DNA of 64,000 nt from Bretschneidera sinensis (lineage: Eukaryota; Streptophyta; Magnoliopsida; Brassicales; Akaniaceae), in assembly GCA_023935145.1 (NCBI GenBank), contig CM043702.1, positions 77,407,320 to 77,471,319 on the forward strand, read 5' to 3'. The position numbers and the translations under genes were made by a program. Of this stretch, positions 44,871-55,748 are shown piece by piece (positions within the stretch are counted from its first letter, which is position 1; every line of letters begins with the position of its first letter). The notes below the pieces were generated by a model. The model was not told where the DNA came from. It did not search any database and worked only from the letters and a program-made list of their open reading frames with translations.

Positions 44871-45990
44871 GGGTACACATACAAAGCAGAGGGAGGAAAG
44901 ATCAAGGTAACCAAGGGATCTTTGGTAGTGATCAAAGCAGCAATAAAGAATGGTCTCTATGAGATGATTAGAGAGATAGACATCAAGGATCAAGCAGCAA
45001 GCTTTATGGCTGAGATGGATAAGGCGGTTCTTTGGCACAATCGCTTCGAACATATGAGCGAAACAAGGCTGCAAGTTCTTAGCAAAAATGGTTTACTTGA
45101 TGGTGACAAGGTAAAAAAAACTTGATTTCTGCGAGAGTTGTGTTCTTTGAAAGCAACATCGGGTTAGCTTCAACACCAGAGTGCACAAATCAAAGGGTAT
45201 TCTTAACTACATTCATGCCAATCTTTGGGGACCAGCAAGAACACCGACATAAGGAGGTAATCTTTACTTTCTTTCTTTAATTGATGACTATTCTAGAAAG
45301 GTTTTGGTTTATTTGTTTAAAAATAAATTATATGCTTTGAATAAGTTTGTGGTGTGGAAAAAGTTGCTAAAAACTCAAACGGGCAAGGTAGTTAAGGTTT
45401 CGAGAACCGATAATGGCTTAGAAATTTGCAATCAGGATTTTGACAAATTTTGTGAGTTAAATGAGATTCTAAGACATAGAACGGTTGTGAAAATCCCTCA
45501 ACAAAATGGAGTTGCTAAGAGGATGAATAGGACCCTTTTGGACAAGGTTAAGTGCATGATTATTGGCTCTGGGTTACCCAAGTGATTTTGGGGGAAGCTG
45601 TGTCTATTGCTGCTTATTTGGTTAATAGATCACCCTCTAGAGCTTTAGATCTTAAGACTCCCGAGGAGATGTGGAGTGGAAAACCCCCTGAATTAAACAA
45701 CCTTAGGACTTTTGGATGTGCTGCGTTTGCACATCAAAAGGATGATAAACTTAGCCCAAGGTCTAAAAATTGTGTGTTTCTAGGATATAGTGAAGGGGTG
45801 AAAGGGTATAGGTTGTGGTCCTTAGAGCCAAAAGGAACTAAACTCATAATAAGTAAGGATGTCATTTTTAATGAGCTATTATTTCCCTATTTGGAGAAAA
45901 CTAACCCTGCAGGGGAAAGTGAGCAAACAGTCCAGTTTATGTGGAGTATAGCATCAAAGAAAATTCGGTTCAGGTAGAGCAAGGAAGGCA
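44871..45990 (+). pseudogene. TorkB integrase (broken)
   Basis: The zinc module begins LWHNRFEHMSE near 45030. Near 45205 the first catalytic block reads YIHANLWGP, so the first Asp is Asn. The second Asp is in SRTDNGLEIC (near 45400) and the Glu position is VAKRMNRT (near 45510), where Glu is Lys. Two of three catalytic residues are therefore lost. C-terminal CVFLGYSEGVKGYRLW is near 45775. Frames change near 45120 and 45585. Confidence 0.87.
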
Positions 45991-47200
45991 AGAGGGTTCG
46001 GATCAGGTAGAGCCCATTGATGAATGCCAAGCTCAAGACACTCAAGAAGAGGCTGAACTAGAAGGAGATGATGCAACAAATCGGAATGATTATCAGCTCA
46101 CAAGAGACCGGGAAAGGAGGCAGATCAAACCACATTTGAGATATGGTTTTATAGATGCTAATGTAGCAGCTCCTTACTCAGAAGGAGGGATAATCAACTA
46201 TGAACCAGAAACTTACATTGATGCCATGGGATGTAAGGATTGGTAAAGATGGAAGCTAGCTATGGAGGAGGAAATTTCTTTGAGGAAGAACAACTCTTGG
46301 GAATTGGTGCCTAAACTAGAAAAATAGAGAGTTGTGGATTGTAACTAGATTTACAAGATCAAAGAAGGAAACACTCCGGGGGATAAATTTCGGTACAAGG
46401 CTAGGCTAGTGGCGAAGGGATTCACACAAAGAGAAGGTATAGATTTCATATAAATTTTCTTACCGGTTGTGAAATACAAGATAATGTTAGCTATAGTGGT
46501 AATTAGGAGATTGAGCAAATGGATGTGAAGACGGCATTCTTACATGGAGAGCTTGATGGGACCATCTACATGAGACAACCTGAAGGCTATGAGGAAGGAA
46601 GGCAGGAGGATTTGGTGTTCAAATTGAAGAAGTCTCTCTATGGCCTGAAGCAATCACCTTGGCAATGGAATAAGAGGTTCGATTCCTTTGTAACTAGCTT
46701 GGGTTTCATGAGGAGCTACTATGATTCGTGCTTGTACTACAAAGGTCACAAGGTGGAGGAAATGGTGATTATCCTCATCTATGTTGATGATATGCTATTG
46801 GTTGGTAGCAGCAAGGAGAAGATAGAAAGGATGAAGTCTTAACTCAGTTCGGAGTTTGAGATGAAGGATCTTGGTCATGCACAAAAGATCTTTGGGATGA
46901 GTATAATCCGGGAAAGGGAGAGAAACAAGTTGAAGATTTCTCAGACTGCTTATATAGAAAAGATGATATCTAAATTCTCTATGGAAGATAGCAAGCCAAT
47001 AAAGATTCCCCTTGCTGGTCATTTCAAGTTCTCCAGTGATCAATGTCCTAGATCGGATGAGGAGAAGAAGGAAATGAAAAAGGTCTCTTACTCTAGTGCG
47101 GTTGGATCAGTCATGTTCATGATGGTAAGCACTAGACCCGGCATTTCTCATGCCATTAGTGTTCTCAGCAGGTTTATGAGTAATCCTAGAAATGAGTATT
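45991..47200 (+). pseudogene. TorkB reverse transcriptase (broken)
   Basis: The acidic linker (VEPIDECQAQDTQEEAELEG) precedes YEPETYIDAMGCKDW. QMDVKTAFLHGELDG is near 46515, YGLKQSPWQW near 46640, the polymerase box LIYVDDMLLVGSS near 46775 (intact), and MKDLGHAQKIFGMSI near 46860. The connection VGSVMFMMVSTRPGI follows near 47100. Stops at about 46244, 46326, 46453 and 46841. It pairs with 18790-17480 of TorkA. Confidence 0.88.
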
Positions 47201-47750
47201 GGCTGGGGATGAGTGGTTGCTGAGGTATTTGAAGGGAAGCTCAGATGTGGGGCTTGTTTACGAGAAGAGGGGTAAGTCCATCTGGTTAGAAGGTTATGCT
47301 GATTCAGACTATGGAGCAGACTGGGATAAGAGAAGATCGATTACCTCATACTTCTTCAACTTAAACGGATGTTGTATAAATTGGAAGGCTCAGTTGCAGC
47401 TGGTGGTAGCACACTCAACAACCGAAGTAGAGTACATAGCAGCAACGGAAGCTATTAAGGAGGCTATGTTGTGTAAAGTGTTGTTGGAAGAGTTGAAAGT
47501 CCTAAATGAGCAGGTAGTGGTGTATTCAGTTAGCCAAAATGTGTTGCATTTGTGTAAGAATCCGGTGTTCCATGAGAGGACTAAGCATATGGATGTTCGG
47601 TATCATTTCATTCAGGAAAATGTTACGGAAGGAAGCATTCATATGGACAAAGTGGCAATGGAAGAAAATCATGCAGATTTAGACACTAAAGTTCTACCTC
47701 TAAGCAAGTTCAATCATTGCCTTGGAATTCTTAGAATTGGAGTCGGATGA
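47199..47750 (+). pseudogene. TorkB RNase H, open
   Basis: 183 codons are open: LLRYLKGSSDVGLVYE, then GYADSDYGADWDKRRSITSY (catalytic Asp), STTEVEYIAATEAIKEAM (Glu), VYSVSQNVLHLCKNPVFH and the usual C-terminus LPLSKFNHCLGILRIGV. It ends with TGA at 47748 just before the 3' region. It is the best preserved part of TorkB. The usual CDSQ-x-A motif is VYSVSQN, so a catalytic Asp is probably lost. Confidence 0.88.
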
Positions 47751-47832
47751 TATGGTGACTCATGTTGAGTTTGGATCCTGAGTTCTCTACACAATAGGTT
47801 TGGGTTTAATTGCTCAGACAAAGGTAGAGTTT

Positions 47833-48630
47833 TTTTGGGTTTTTGTCTAAGAATTAAGATTGAATGATCTAGCTTCAGCAGCATTGCGCGCTGTGGCTCA
47901 AGCTTTGTGCATCATAGCCTCCAGCAAGGAAGAAAGTTCAGGGTGGTGCACGCCGCGACTCGAGCAAGTAATGAAGTTCTCCTCTATTATGCACCACAGC
48001 CTGCTATGTTCTGAGCCGTGGCGCGAGGAACACCTGACACTTGATTTCAACATTTTTTAGTTAGTGCATGGGTTTTGATTGAAATGCACAGGTTTACTTA
48101 GACCAGTTAGAGAGCCATGATTCTTTGGTTATTGAGATCTAAGGGTTGAGATTGGTCTCAAGATTGATCATGGTAGTTATTGCTCTATATAAAAGGTCAT
48201 CTAGGAGCAATAACAACAAGTGACACATAACACAACAACAGGAGAGACTCATTCCAAGATTGGCTGATTGTTTAGAGAGAAAGACTCTCAAATCTTCAGA
48301 GGTTTTTCTAGTGAGAGAGTGCAAAAGAGATTGGGGTTGTAGGGATTTGTAATTGGAATTTTCTTGGGGAAAATTCCAGGGAGACACTTAGTTCTTATCT
48401 CTTTCTTTTCTCTTCTCTTATTTTTCAAGAACACATAGTTCTTGAAGGGGTGTTGCTGTAATTGTAAGAACTCCATTGATTTAGTGCAGAGAGCTCGGAG
48501 GAGCTCATGGGGGCGTAGGCAATTTTCTGATCCTCGATAACAATTGCTTGTGTTTTCTCTTTTTGTAGTTTGATTCTTGTTTGGTACAAATCATTCTAGA
48601 TTTGGGGGTTTGGAGGTGATTTTTCCAACA
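47833..48630 (+). repeat. TorkB 3' LTR
   Basis: It pairs with 42687-43532 but is about 50 bp shorter, with decayed U3 motifs (GCACGCCGCGACTC, GAGCCGTGGCGCG). The first base pair is TT instead of TG. The polypurine tract GACAAAGGTAGAG lies just upstream (47817-47829). Confidence 0.87.
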
Positions 48631-49595
48631 AAAGGCACTAGTCCGTCTAGAGCCAGGTTTGAAAAGAATGGTTTAAAGTTGTGGTGCCATCACTGGAGAA
48701 ATAATATTGATAGGGACAAGGTAAATTGTCATCAACATAGCCAATCAAATCATAGCTTATGAGGACCGAGAGAAATTAAGAGCACAAAAAAATATAATTA
48801 TCATTTTCGAGTTTAATACTAATTTGATGTGTAATGCTTAAAACAGAAAATAGAGAGAGGTTAGGCAAGGTAGGAGGAATCAGTGTCTTAATAGGGGAGG
48901 GTACAATCGATTGGGGATAGGAAGAACCAAGTTGGATGGGAAAGATGGAGAGAATGGTTGGCATATGTCCAAGGACGTAGTGAAGGAGATTAGGTGGTGG
49001 GGCCGCAAGAAAGGTAGTGTTGGGACGTGTGGCGCCTGAAAATGAGTTGTGAGAAATCGATAAATTTAATGGTTATTGTGTAGCGGCATGACGTGTGGGA
49101 GTAGATGTAGAAGTAATAAGTGTTGTTGAGTGCACGGTGGGGTCAGTTAGTGTAGTGGAATAAAAATGAGGTAAGTGGGGTGAGGGAATCATGGTGGGGT
49201 CGGTGAGGTTTGTTGGAGTTTGGTTGATGAATGCATGTGCAGGCTAAGGCTAGTAAAGTTAATAAGGTCAAGTTGTTTGGTGTCATGGATGGAGGGAACA
49301 AGAGATTGTGGGGTGATGTCATGGTAGGGGCTGGCTTTATGAGGGATATGAGGGACGTCAGTGCTAGGAATAATAAGAGGTGAATTTGTGGTAGCATGAG
49401 ATGGGTAGATGATGTCGGCGTGAGGTGGGTGAGTGATGTCAGCATGAGGTGGAAAAAGGGTTGAATTTCAGTAGAGAGGAGATAAGGTGGTGTGAGTTTC
49501 GGTGAGGGAAGAGTAAGAAGACAAGGGAGAAGTGTTTGCCACAAGTTTAGGGTTTGTAGTATTTTAGGGTTTAAGATTTTACTGTTGTAGTATTA
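48631..49595 (-). pseudogene. AleA gag N-terminal part and leader
   Basis: It is the continuation of AleA after TorkB. The minus strand is rich in Pro, Thr, Ser, His and Leu codons with tandem-like ACATCATC/CACCCACC segments near 49370-49450, and starts MANTSPLSSYSSLTE near 49543 in one frame. The 133 codon open frame 49544-49143 is one of several possible frames in this low-complexity DNA and I do not consider it a separate gene. Confidence 0.5.
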
Positions 49596-49798
49596 TGAAT
49601 AAATTAAAAGAAAAATTAGGGTTTGTGTTTTCTGATTGCTTCATGTTGCAGTAATAGAAACTCATATTTATAAGGTATGTACAGAGTGTTCAAATAGGAC
49701 TAAGGAACACCAAAATTTCCTAATAAAATTAGAGTTTCTTATTTAAAATAAATTAAAATTTTCTAATATCATTTACATTAAAAATATATATATTTACA
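49596..49798 (-). repeat. AleA 5' LTR
   Basis: It pairs with 35795-35999. On the minus strand it runs TGTAAATATATA...TTTATTCA. No convincing primer-binding site follows. Confidence 0.8.
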
Positions 49799-50027
49799 GG
49801 TCCTTTGTACACTCCTTCAAACCCTTCAAAGAATCATAGAAAAAATGCATTGAACTTTACGCTGGGTTAAAATGTAAATTTAAAAGTAAATGTTTTTTTC
49901 AATATGAAAAAAGTTATTATTTGTAAGAGAATTCAGTACTTGATTACTAAATTTTATTGCTCAGTTATTTAATTTCCATTAAAAAATTAGGATTGAGATG
50001 ACCAATCCGAGTTTTGATATTTTTTAG

Positions 50028-50510
50028 AGTTGTGGAGGCGACAAAGGCCAATACATATGTGCAGTTCTTCTTAAAGTTAGATTTTTATTACTCTTCTAAT
50101 AGATTTTCTATTCTATTTTAGAAATGACGAGAATGAGCCATAATAAGACTCTGGGAGAACATGCTTGGGTGGTGAACTTTGTACCTTATGTGCTGTTGAG
50201 ACAGCCCTTGTCACCTTATCCCTTGGTGGCAAGGCCTTCTTGTTTGGCCATCTGTTTTTTGACACAATTATAAAAATGAGATTCTGGTTCAAGCAAGAAT
50301 GAAGCTAACCATGGAACCTACTTTCTTTAGTCTAACAACCTATTGTGATCTGCTTGGACAGTTAAAAGCTGAGAAGAAACATGGAAATAAACACAAGCAA
50401 ATGGAGAGCCATGGCCACTCCTTGATTAAAGAAATTAATGAGAGACTATTGAACCATAAGAATATAAAAAATTGTCATCACGATAAGCAACATTACCTAG
50501 TTTATTTTTA
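50028..50510 (+). pseudogene. Type I MADS-box (AGL62-like) pseudogene
   Basis: The translation near 50172-50260 reads LCTLCAVETALVTLS, then GGKAFLFGHLFFDTI, which matches the second half of a type I MADS domain (ELCTLCG-x-E-x-A-x-x-x-FSPGGKAF-x-FGHP in the AGL62 group). Downstream, in the +1 frame from 50299, LLGQLKAEKKHGNKHKQME matches the coiled region that follows in that group. Upstream, ATKANTYVQF near 50040 may be the remnant of the MTK-x-N-x-QVTF DNA-binding segment. The family encodes transcription factors active in endosperm and female gametophyte. It lacks introns, as type I genes do, but has a TGA near 50299, a frameshift and loss of the core basic residues. CopC is inserted at its 3' side. 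Confidence 0.6.
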
Positions 50511-50516
50511 GAGATG

Positions 50517-50948
50517 TATAAATCACATGGAAATAAGGGAAAAATTCATAGATGAAAAAAGAAAGATCATTTTGAACCATAAATGTGAACAATTCAAGAC
50601 CTATCAATCACACGAATTATAAATAGAAAGAAAATATGACACGATATACCCAGGTTCACCCTAAAATAGGGCTATGTCATGCGATAAGTTTCACTATTAT
50701 AAACCTCATAAATCTCTCGTTATAATATGGGCTCAGTACATAGAGAGTATTTATAAACAACTTAAGACAACCTAATTAAGATTTTCACCCTACTGCAAAA
50801 CCACGGCTATTCATGGGATCAAGCCCAAACCGTCAAGGAAAAAACCAGACCCAAAACATGTACAACGCCTGAAATTTTATTCATAGACCCCCGTGGTCGT
50901 CGGGGCTTCTACAGATTTGGACCCGTGAAGTATGCTCCAACTCTAACA
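50517..50948 (-). repeat. CopC 3' LTR
   Basis: On the minus strand it begins TGTTAGAGTTGGAGCATAC. A TATA-like TATAAATACTC is near 50750. The left end is placed by the duplication agatg, giving a terminal ...TTATA; a TG start two bases further left is possible. Confidence 0.75.
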
Positions 50949-51400
50949 ATCTCCCACTTAGTAAACACTTCACACACATGGAAAACTTCCCAGAACTTTG
51001 TTTCTTCAAGCCCATCTCAGTAGCACACCACTCAAACTTCGCTAGACTAACTGCCTTAGTTAAGAAATTTGTGTTGTTCACTATTGTATCGACTTTCTCC
51101 AAGATTATCACTTTTTCTTCAATCTTTTCCCGTATGAAGTGATACTGGATATTAATGTTCTACGTCCGTGAATGAAATGCAGGATTATTTGCTAAGAAGA
51201 TATCACCTTGATTATCACATTTCACCTTTATTGCTCCATGTTTAAACCCAAGCTCAGCACACAACCTTTGAATCCAAACCACTTCCTTTCCAGCATGAGT
51301 TATTGCCATATACTCTGCTTTTGTGGATAGAAGAGCAACAACACTTTGCCTTTTGCTCATTCAACTCACCACCCCACCAAACAAATTGAACACAAATCCA
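50949..51400 (-). pseudogene. CopC RNase H (broken)
   Basis: The frame 51360-51160 reads SKRQSVVALLSTKAEYMAI (Glu block), VVWIQRLCAELGF, then CDNQGDIFLANNPAFHSRT (Asp block). The C-terminal part to the polypurine tract is shifted. A stop precedes the first methionine, which is therefore not a real start. Confidence 0.82.
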
Positions 51401-52989
51401 CTTGTAGACTTCCTGCTATCAATGTCTCCTCTCCAATCAGCATCAATCGATCCTACAGTATCAAGATTCTTCTTACCTCCAATACTTCCATAACACAATG
51501 CAAACTCTAACTTGCCACGAAGATATCTAAGAACTCTCTTGATTGAATTCCAATGCTCTTTCCAAAATTAGACATATATCTGCTCAATACTCCCACTGCT
51601 TGGGCAATATCTAGTCTCGTACACACCATAGTGTACATCAAGCTTCCAACCACATTAGCATAAGGTTCATGCACCATCTCTTCAGCTTCTTCCCCCGTCT
51701 TCGGACATTATTCCATAGATAACTTGGTTCGCAAAGGCATGGGAGTCCCTACCAGCTTGCTGTTAGACATGTTAAATTTCTTCAACACTTCTTCAATATA
51801 CATCTTTTGACTTAGCCATAGTTTTCGATTTTCATGATCCCTCTTTATCTACATGCCCAAGATAAAGTTTTCTGGTCCTAAGTCTTTCATGTCAAACTGC
51901 CATGCTAATGAAGCCTTCACAGTGTTAATCATCTTCCTGTTATTTCCAATCAACATCATATCATCAACATACAAGGTTAAAATGACAAAATTAACCCCTA
52001 GCCTTTTCACATAGCACAATGATCAGCATAGTTACGAGTGAACCCAAACTGAATGGCATATGTGTCAAACTTCTGGTACCGCATCCGTGGTGACTGCTTT
52101 AGTCCTTACAAATACTTCTTCAATTTACAAACTAGCTTTTCCTTGTCTTTGATCACAAAGCCTTCAGGTTGTTTCATGTAAATTTCCTCCTCTAAGTCCC
52201 CGTGAAGGAAAGTTGTCTTCATATCTAGTTGCTCGACCTCTAGATCATAAGAAGCTACCAGGGATAAGACGAATCTAATAGATGTAAACTTTTCTATCGG
52301 AGAAATATCTCACCATTGTCAATTCCCTCTATTTGTATTCCCTCTATTTGTGAGTATCCCTTTACAACCAGATGTGCCTTGTACTTTTCTACCATTCCAT
52401 ATGCATTTGTTTTCTTCTTGAAAACCCATTTGCACCCAATTGTCTTCCTATCTCTAGGAAATTTTACAAGGCTCCATGTTTCATTCCTGTCCAGTGCCTG
52501 CATCTCCTCTTTCATAGCATCCTCCCATAGATTTGCATCCTCCGAGGTCCTCACCTCTTTCACTATGGTAAGATCATCACCAATAATATTTAAAGCATAT
52601 AATGCACTGCAAGCACTAGGGAAATACATGATGGGTGGCCTCCTAACCCATATGGATCTCCTCATGGCAGGCATGGTCTCTACCCTCGAGCCAGCATATG
52701 AATCCTCAACCTCTACATCAGAAACATGAATATCGTGCTCATACCCAACTGACTCAGAATCTGAAGTATCCGATGCAGTTTGTGGAGTAGTCTCCCACTC
52801 TTTATCTCTCGAGCTAAGATCAATTTGAACCTACTTTGGCTATTCCGGTACATCTTGGATAGCCGCCACATCCCTTTGTGTTTCTCTGAACACAACATCT
52901 CTACTGAAAATTGTACTCGTGTTTTCGGGATTCCATAACTTATACCCCTTGACCCCATCCTTATAACCAATGAAAATGCACTTCACTGA
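51401..52989 (-). pseudogene. CopC integrase C-terminus and reverse transcriptase
   Basis: It starts at the deletion with KCIFIGYKDGVKGYKLW (integrase C-terminal domain, near 52985). After a Ser/Asp-rich linker, 52674-52294 has WEDAMKEEMQALDRNETW and GCKWVFKKK. A duplicated IQIEGI near 52330 looks like a short slippage insertion. LYVDDMMLIGN near 51985 is an intact polymerase box. VGSLMYTMVCTRLDIAQ near 51640 is the connection. Several stops and frameshifts. Confidence 0.85.
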
Positions 52990-53059
52990 TATTCATGGAC
53001 CCCGTGGTCGTCGAGGGATCTACAGATTTGGACCCGTGAAGTATGCACCAACTCTAACA
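52990..53059 (-). repeat. CopC 5' LTR remnant (70 bp)
   Basis: It matches 50879-50948 closely, from TATTCAT through the terminal CTCTAACA on the plus strand. Confidence 0.85.
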
Positions 53060-53064
53060 AGATG

Positions 53065-54591
53065 TACCTCAAAATATTTCTCAATTAACAATTAAATTTG
53101 TTCATCTAAATGATTTCTTCCTCTTCTTAAACTGCTTAGCATTCAGATTGGTTAAGATGAAATAAAAATTAATAAATGAGCTTCCTGGCAATCAAATATA
53201 TGTCCTAAGCTTTTATTGTTATTTATTTTCATTACATAAAAATAGTTAGATCCAATGATTCATGAAATATACCACGTAAAACTCATCTGTCTAAAATTGT
53301 TCAATACTCATATAATTGGACTCTTTTTTTTTTTCTTTCTAATCCTTCATTGTGAGGGTACTTATCCACCTCAAATACCTTGTATTATAAGCCAAGCTCA
53401 TTTATCAATATTTAATTTTAGGACAAAAATTATGGGCTTGCTTGTAAGTAAAAAAAAAAATGTATTCATGTATGTGAACCTACACTACAGACATTGACAC
53501 ACAATACTATATTTGTCTCACATAAACAAGATATCATTCCCTTCCTAAAATAAGCAATTTCAAAAGGATATCACAAATTTAATTACTTGTTACAAGTAAA
53601 TAATCTTAAATAAGTTGCCTCAGCTGCAGGTGTTGTCCATCCTTCTGTTCTAAATAATGAGCGGCCTTTAAGAATTCAATCTAAAGCTCTTAAATATCCT
53701 TACTCTATAATATATCAATGAGCCAATCTGTACAATAAAAGTTTATTTGTTTAAAAAAAAGGAAAATATCTCTCACCAATTTAAATATAGCAGCCATAAA
53801 TGCCCTTAACCCTTGGGTATGGCTCTAAGCTACACATCTTTGATTATTTTTTACTTTTCTCACATATTTTCTACTTTTAAAAAGTAATAAAGAAAAACAA
53901 AACAGACTAAAAATCGTGATATTAGTCCTATGAAGTTAAGAGGGTGACAACAACAAGATAGATATTTCCATTTGCACCTGGAATTAAGGATCACTCTACT
54001 TGCCTCATAGTTTGTCTTGTGGAGCTTCCACATTTTTTGCCTAGATAGCTTATGGCTTCATAACTACAAATTGCATCAATTACATTTGGCTATAGAGAAT
54101 AATAATTTGGTCACCAACATCTAAGAAATTATCATATGCATCAGAAACCAAATTGATTCCTAGGCTTAACTGGTTATGGGAACCAACATAACAATCACTT
54201 AACTTTATGCCATTAGCCAAAATTCATTAATCCAAGCTTCAACAAAATAGAACTAGAGTAATATTCCACTATTCAACCATCATTTCAAATTCCTAAGAAC
54301 CCCAGAGCCCATAGAGCAGATCACTAGCTAGATTTGAATTGATAACTGTAGGTATAAGTTGGTGTATAGCCTATCTGACATTGGTTACTAATATAATGGG
54401 AGATACTGCCTTAGAACTCTTTAAAAAAAAGAATCTTACACTTTGATTAACTAACAAAATTAGACATTTCCCAGCAACCACAAAAGGAGAGGTAATAAAG
54501 ACAATGTTATGTTTATTATTGAAAAAAAAAATACAATTTCACTTTCATTCAAAGTTACAAAATGCTCCATTAGGTATTGTTTTAAGGAAAC
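53065..54591. other. AT-rich spacer without supported genes
   Basis: Only short open frames. No repeats with clear ends, no splice-bounded exons that I can support. Confidence 0.4.
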
Positions 54592-54648
54592 CAATCATCA
54601 ATACTTGATCTTAGTCGAAAAGCTGGGAAAGGTATCAATCATCAATAC
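54592..54648 (-). pseudogene. U2 snRNA 5'-end fragment between 13 bp duplications
   Basis: The minus-strand insert (about 54635-54604) reads ATACCTTTCCCAGC, then TTTTCGACTAAGATCAAG, and matches plant U2 snRNA nucleotides 1-32 at 27 of 32 positions. All five differences are transitions. It starts exactly at U2 +1. The direct repeat CAATCATCAATAC flanks it at 54592-54604 and 54636-54648. There is no poly(A). The U2 comparison is from memory. Confidence 0.72.
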
Positions 54649-55165
54649 AAGTTATATTGTATTATGGTTTGTCATGAGAAGCAATTGATTTTTTCAGTTG
54701 CTAGGTCATATTCTACACAAATAGGAATTCTGGCAATATTTTTTTTCTAATCCCAACTTATTATTACGTGGTAGAATATACATGTATGGCATAAATGATG
54801 AAAGGAAGAAATGAATCCTTGAAATATTTTTATGTCTATTTCAGTTTATTGTTTCAAAAAAAAATTAACAAGAAAAAGGATGATTATTTCAGTAATGATG
54901 ACATCAACAATTATACCAATTTTTTTATCCTCGAGCTAGTGAGGATCTTGTCTTCGAAAAGGAAAAAAAAAGCTAGCTAAAGAGGATCTTCAGAAAAAGA
55001 AAAACGAATATAGTAACTACACTGGTAATATTTTCATGATTCAACCAGGCCATCTTGTGTTAAATTAACATTTGTAGTCTTTACACAAACATCTCATTTG
55101 TCAACAAACTCATCTTATATGCATGTGGAAAAAAAAAAGTTATCCCGATTCAATTATGTGCTGAG
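54649..55165. other. AT-rich spacer
   Basis: No supported feature; A-rich runs at 54857-54880 and 54960-54970. Confidence 0.4.
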
Positions 55166-55748
55166 TGTTGGGATTTTACCTCTAAAATCCACCTACTCAA
55201 AATTTAGGTAAAAAACACAACCACAATAATTAAATAGGCAGAATGAACAAAGAGTAAGAACACCAATAATTAATATGGTTCGGCAACCTCTTTGCATATA
55301 TCCACCAATAACTCTACTATTTTTTTAATCTTCAACTACAACTTTAGGAAGAGTAAAGTTTTCAAACTCTCACTCAAAGTCACAGTACAACAAAAGCTCT
55401 TAACCTAACTCTAGTTGTAAGTGCTCTCTCTATTTGACAACCCAAAACCCCAATACACCCAAAGCTCTCATCTTAACTTTAGTAGTAAACCCCTATAGTT
55501 TACAATGTATATGGAATTATGAGTGTATCTCAAATCTTCTATGGGACCCCTTTATATAGAAGATATTTTCCTAATACTATTAGGAAAAGAACAACAATAT
55601 CATACTAGACTACTACTACTTGTACAATCAACAATCTAATAGGAAATTACTACTATTCCTATTAGAATAAACAACTACAAAATAGAAAAAAACTTTTTCC
55701 AAACCAATTAAAAGTTTTCTTTATAGGAATTCAGCCAAAATCCTAATA
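55166..55748 (-). mobile_element. Solo copia-type LTR (583 bp)
   Basis: Termini are imperfect inverted repeats: plus strand TGTTGGGATTTTACC at the left, and TATTAGGATTTTGGC reading inward from the right. Flanks ctgag and gtgag match at 4 of 5. On the minus strand a TATA box (CTATATAAAGGGG) is near 55552, and the ATGGTTCGGCAACC block near 55280 resembles the U5 of TorkA and TorkB. No internal sequence adjoins it. Confidence 0.72.

Larger units (their letters stand above)
42687..48630 (+). mobile_element. TorkB: Tork/Tnt1-like copia element inside AleA gag
   Basis: LTRs are 42687-43532 and 47833-48630, with flanks gaagg (42682) and aaagg (48631). The primer site is at 43533 and the polypurine tract before 47833. 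The interior matches TorkA domain by domain in the opposite orientation, while the U3 halves of their LTRs differ. Size is 5.9 kb with no nested insert. Several stops in gag, integrase and reverse transcriptase make it inactive. Confidence 0.9.
35795..49798 (-). mobile_element. AleA: Ale/Retrofit-type Ty1/copia element with internal triplication
   Basis: LTRs of only about 204 bp: 35795-35999 and 49596-49798. Flanks ggtct (35790) and ggtcc (49799) match at 4 of 5. On the minus strand the order is gag, protease, pre-integrase plus integrase (three copies), reverse transcriptase and RNase H, i.e. copia. Short LTRs and the RNase H/RT sequence suggest Ale/Retrofit. It is 14.0 kb as found; removing TorkB and two extra repeat units leaves about 5.4 kb. 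Many stops. Confidence 0.85.
50517..53059 (-). mobile_element. CopC: internally deleted Ty1/copia element
   Basis: A perfect 5 bp duplication agatg flanks it (50512-50516 and 53060-53064). The 3' LTR is about 50517-50948. Only 70 bp of the 5' LTR (52990-53059) remains, joined straight to the integrase C-terminus. Gag, protease and most of integrase are deleted. Reverse transcriptase and RNase H remain with stops. The polypurine tract (minus) is TAAGTGGGAGAT next to 50948. The lineage is probably Tork-related, unproven. Confidence 0.85.

Noticed and set aside
49143..49544. 133 codon Pro/Leu/Thr-rich frame
   Set aside because: Out-of-frame reading of AleA gag N-terminal low-complexity DNA; another frame carries the gag-like start.
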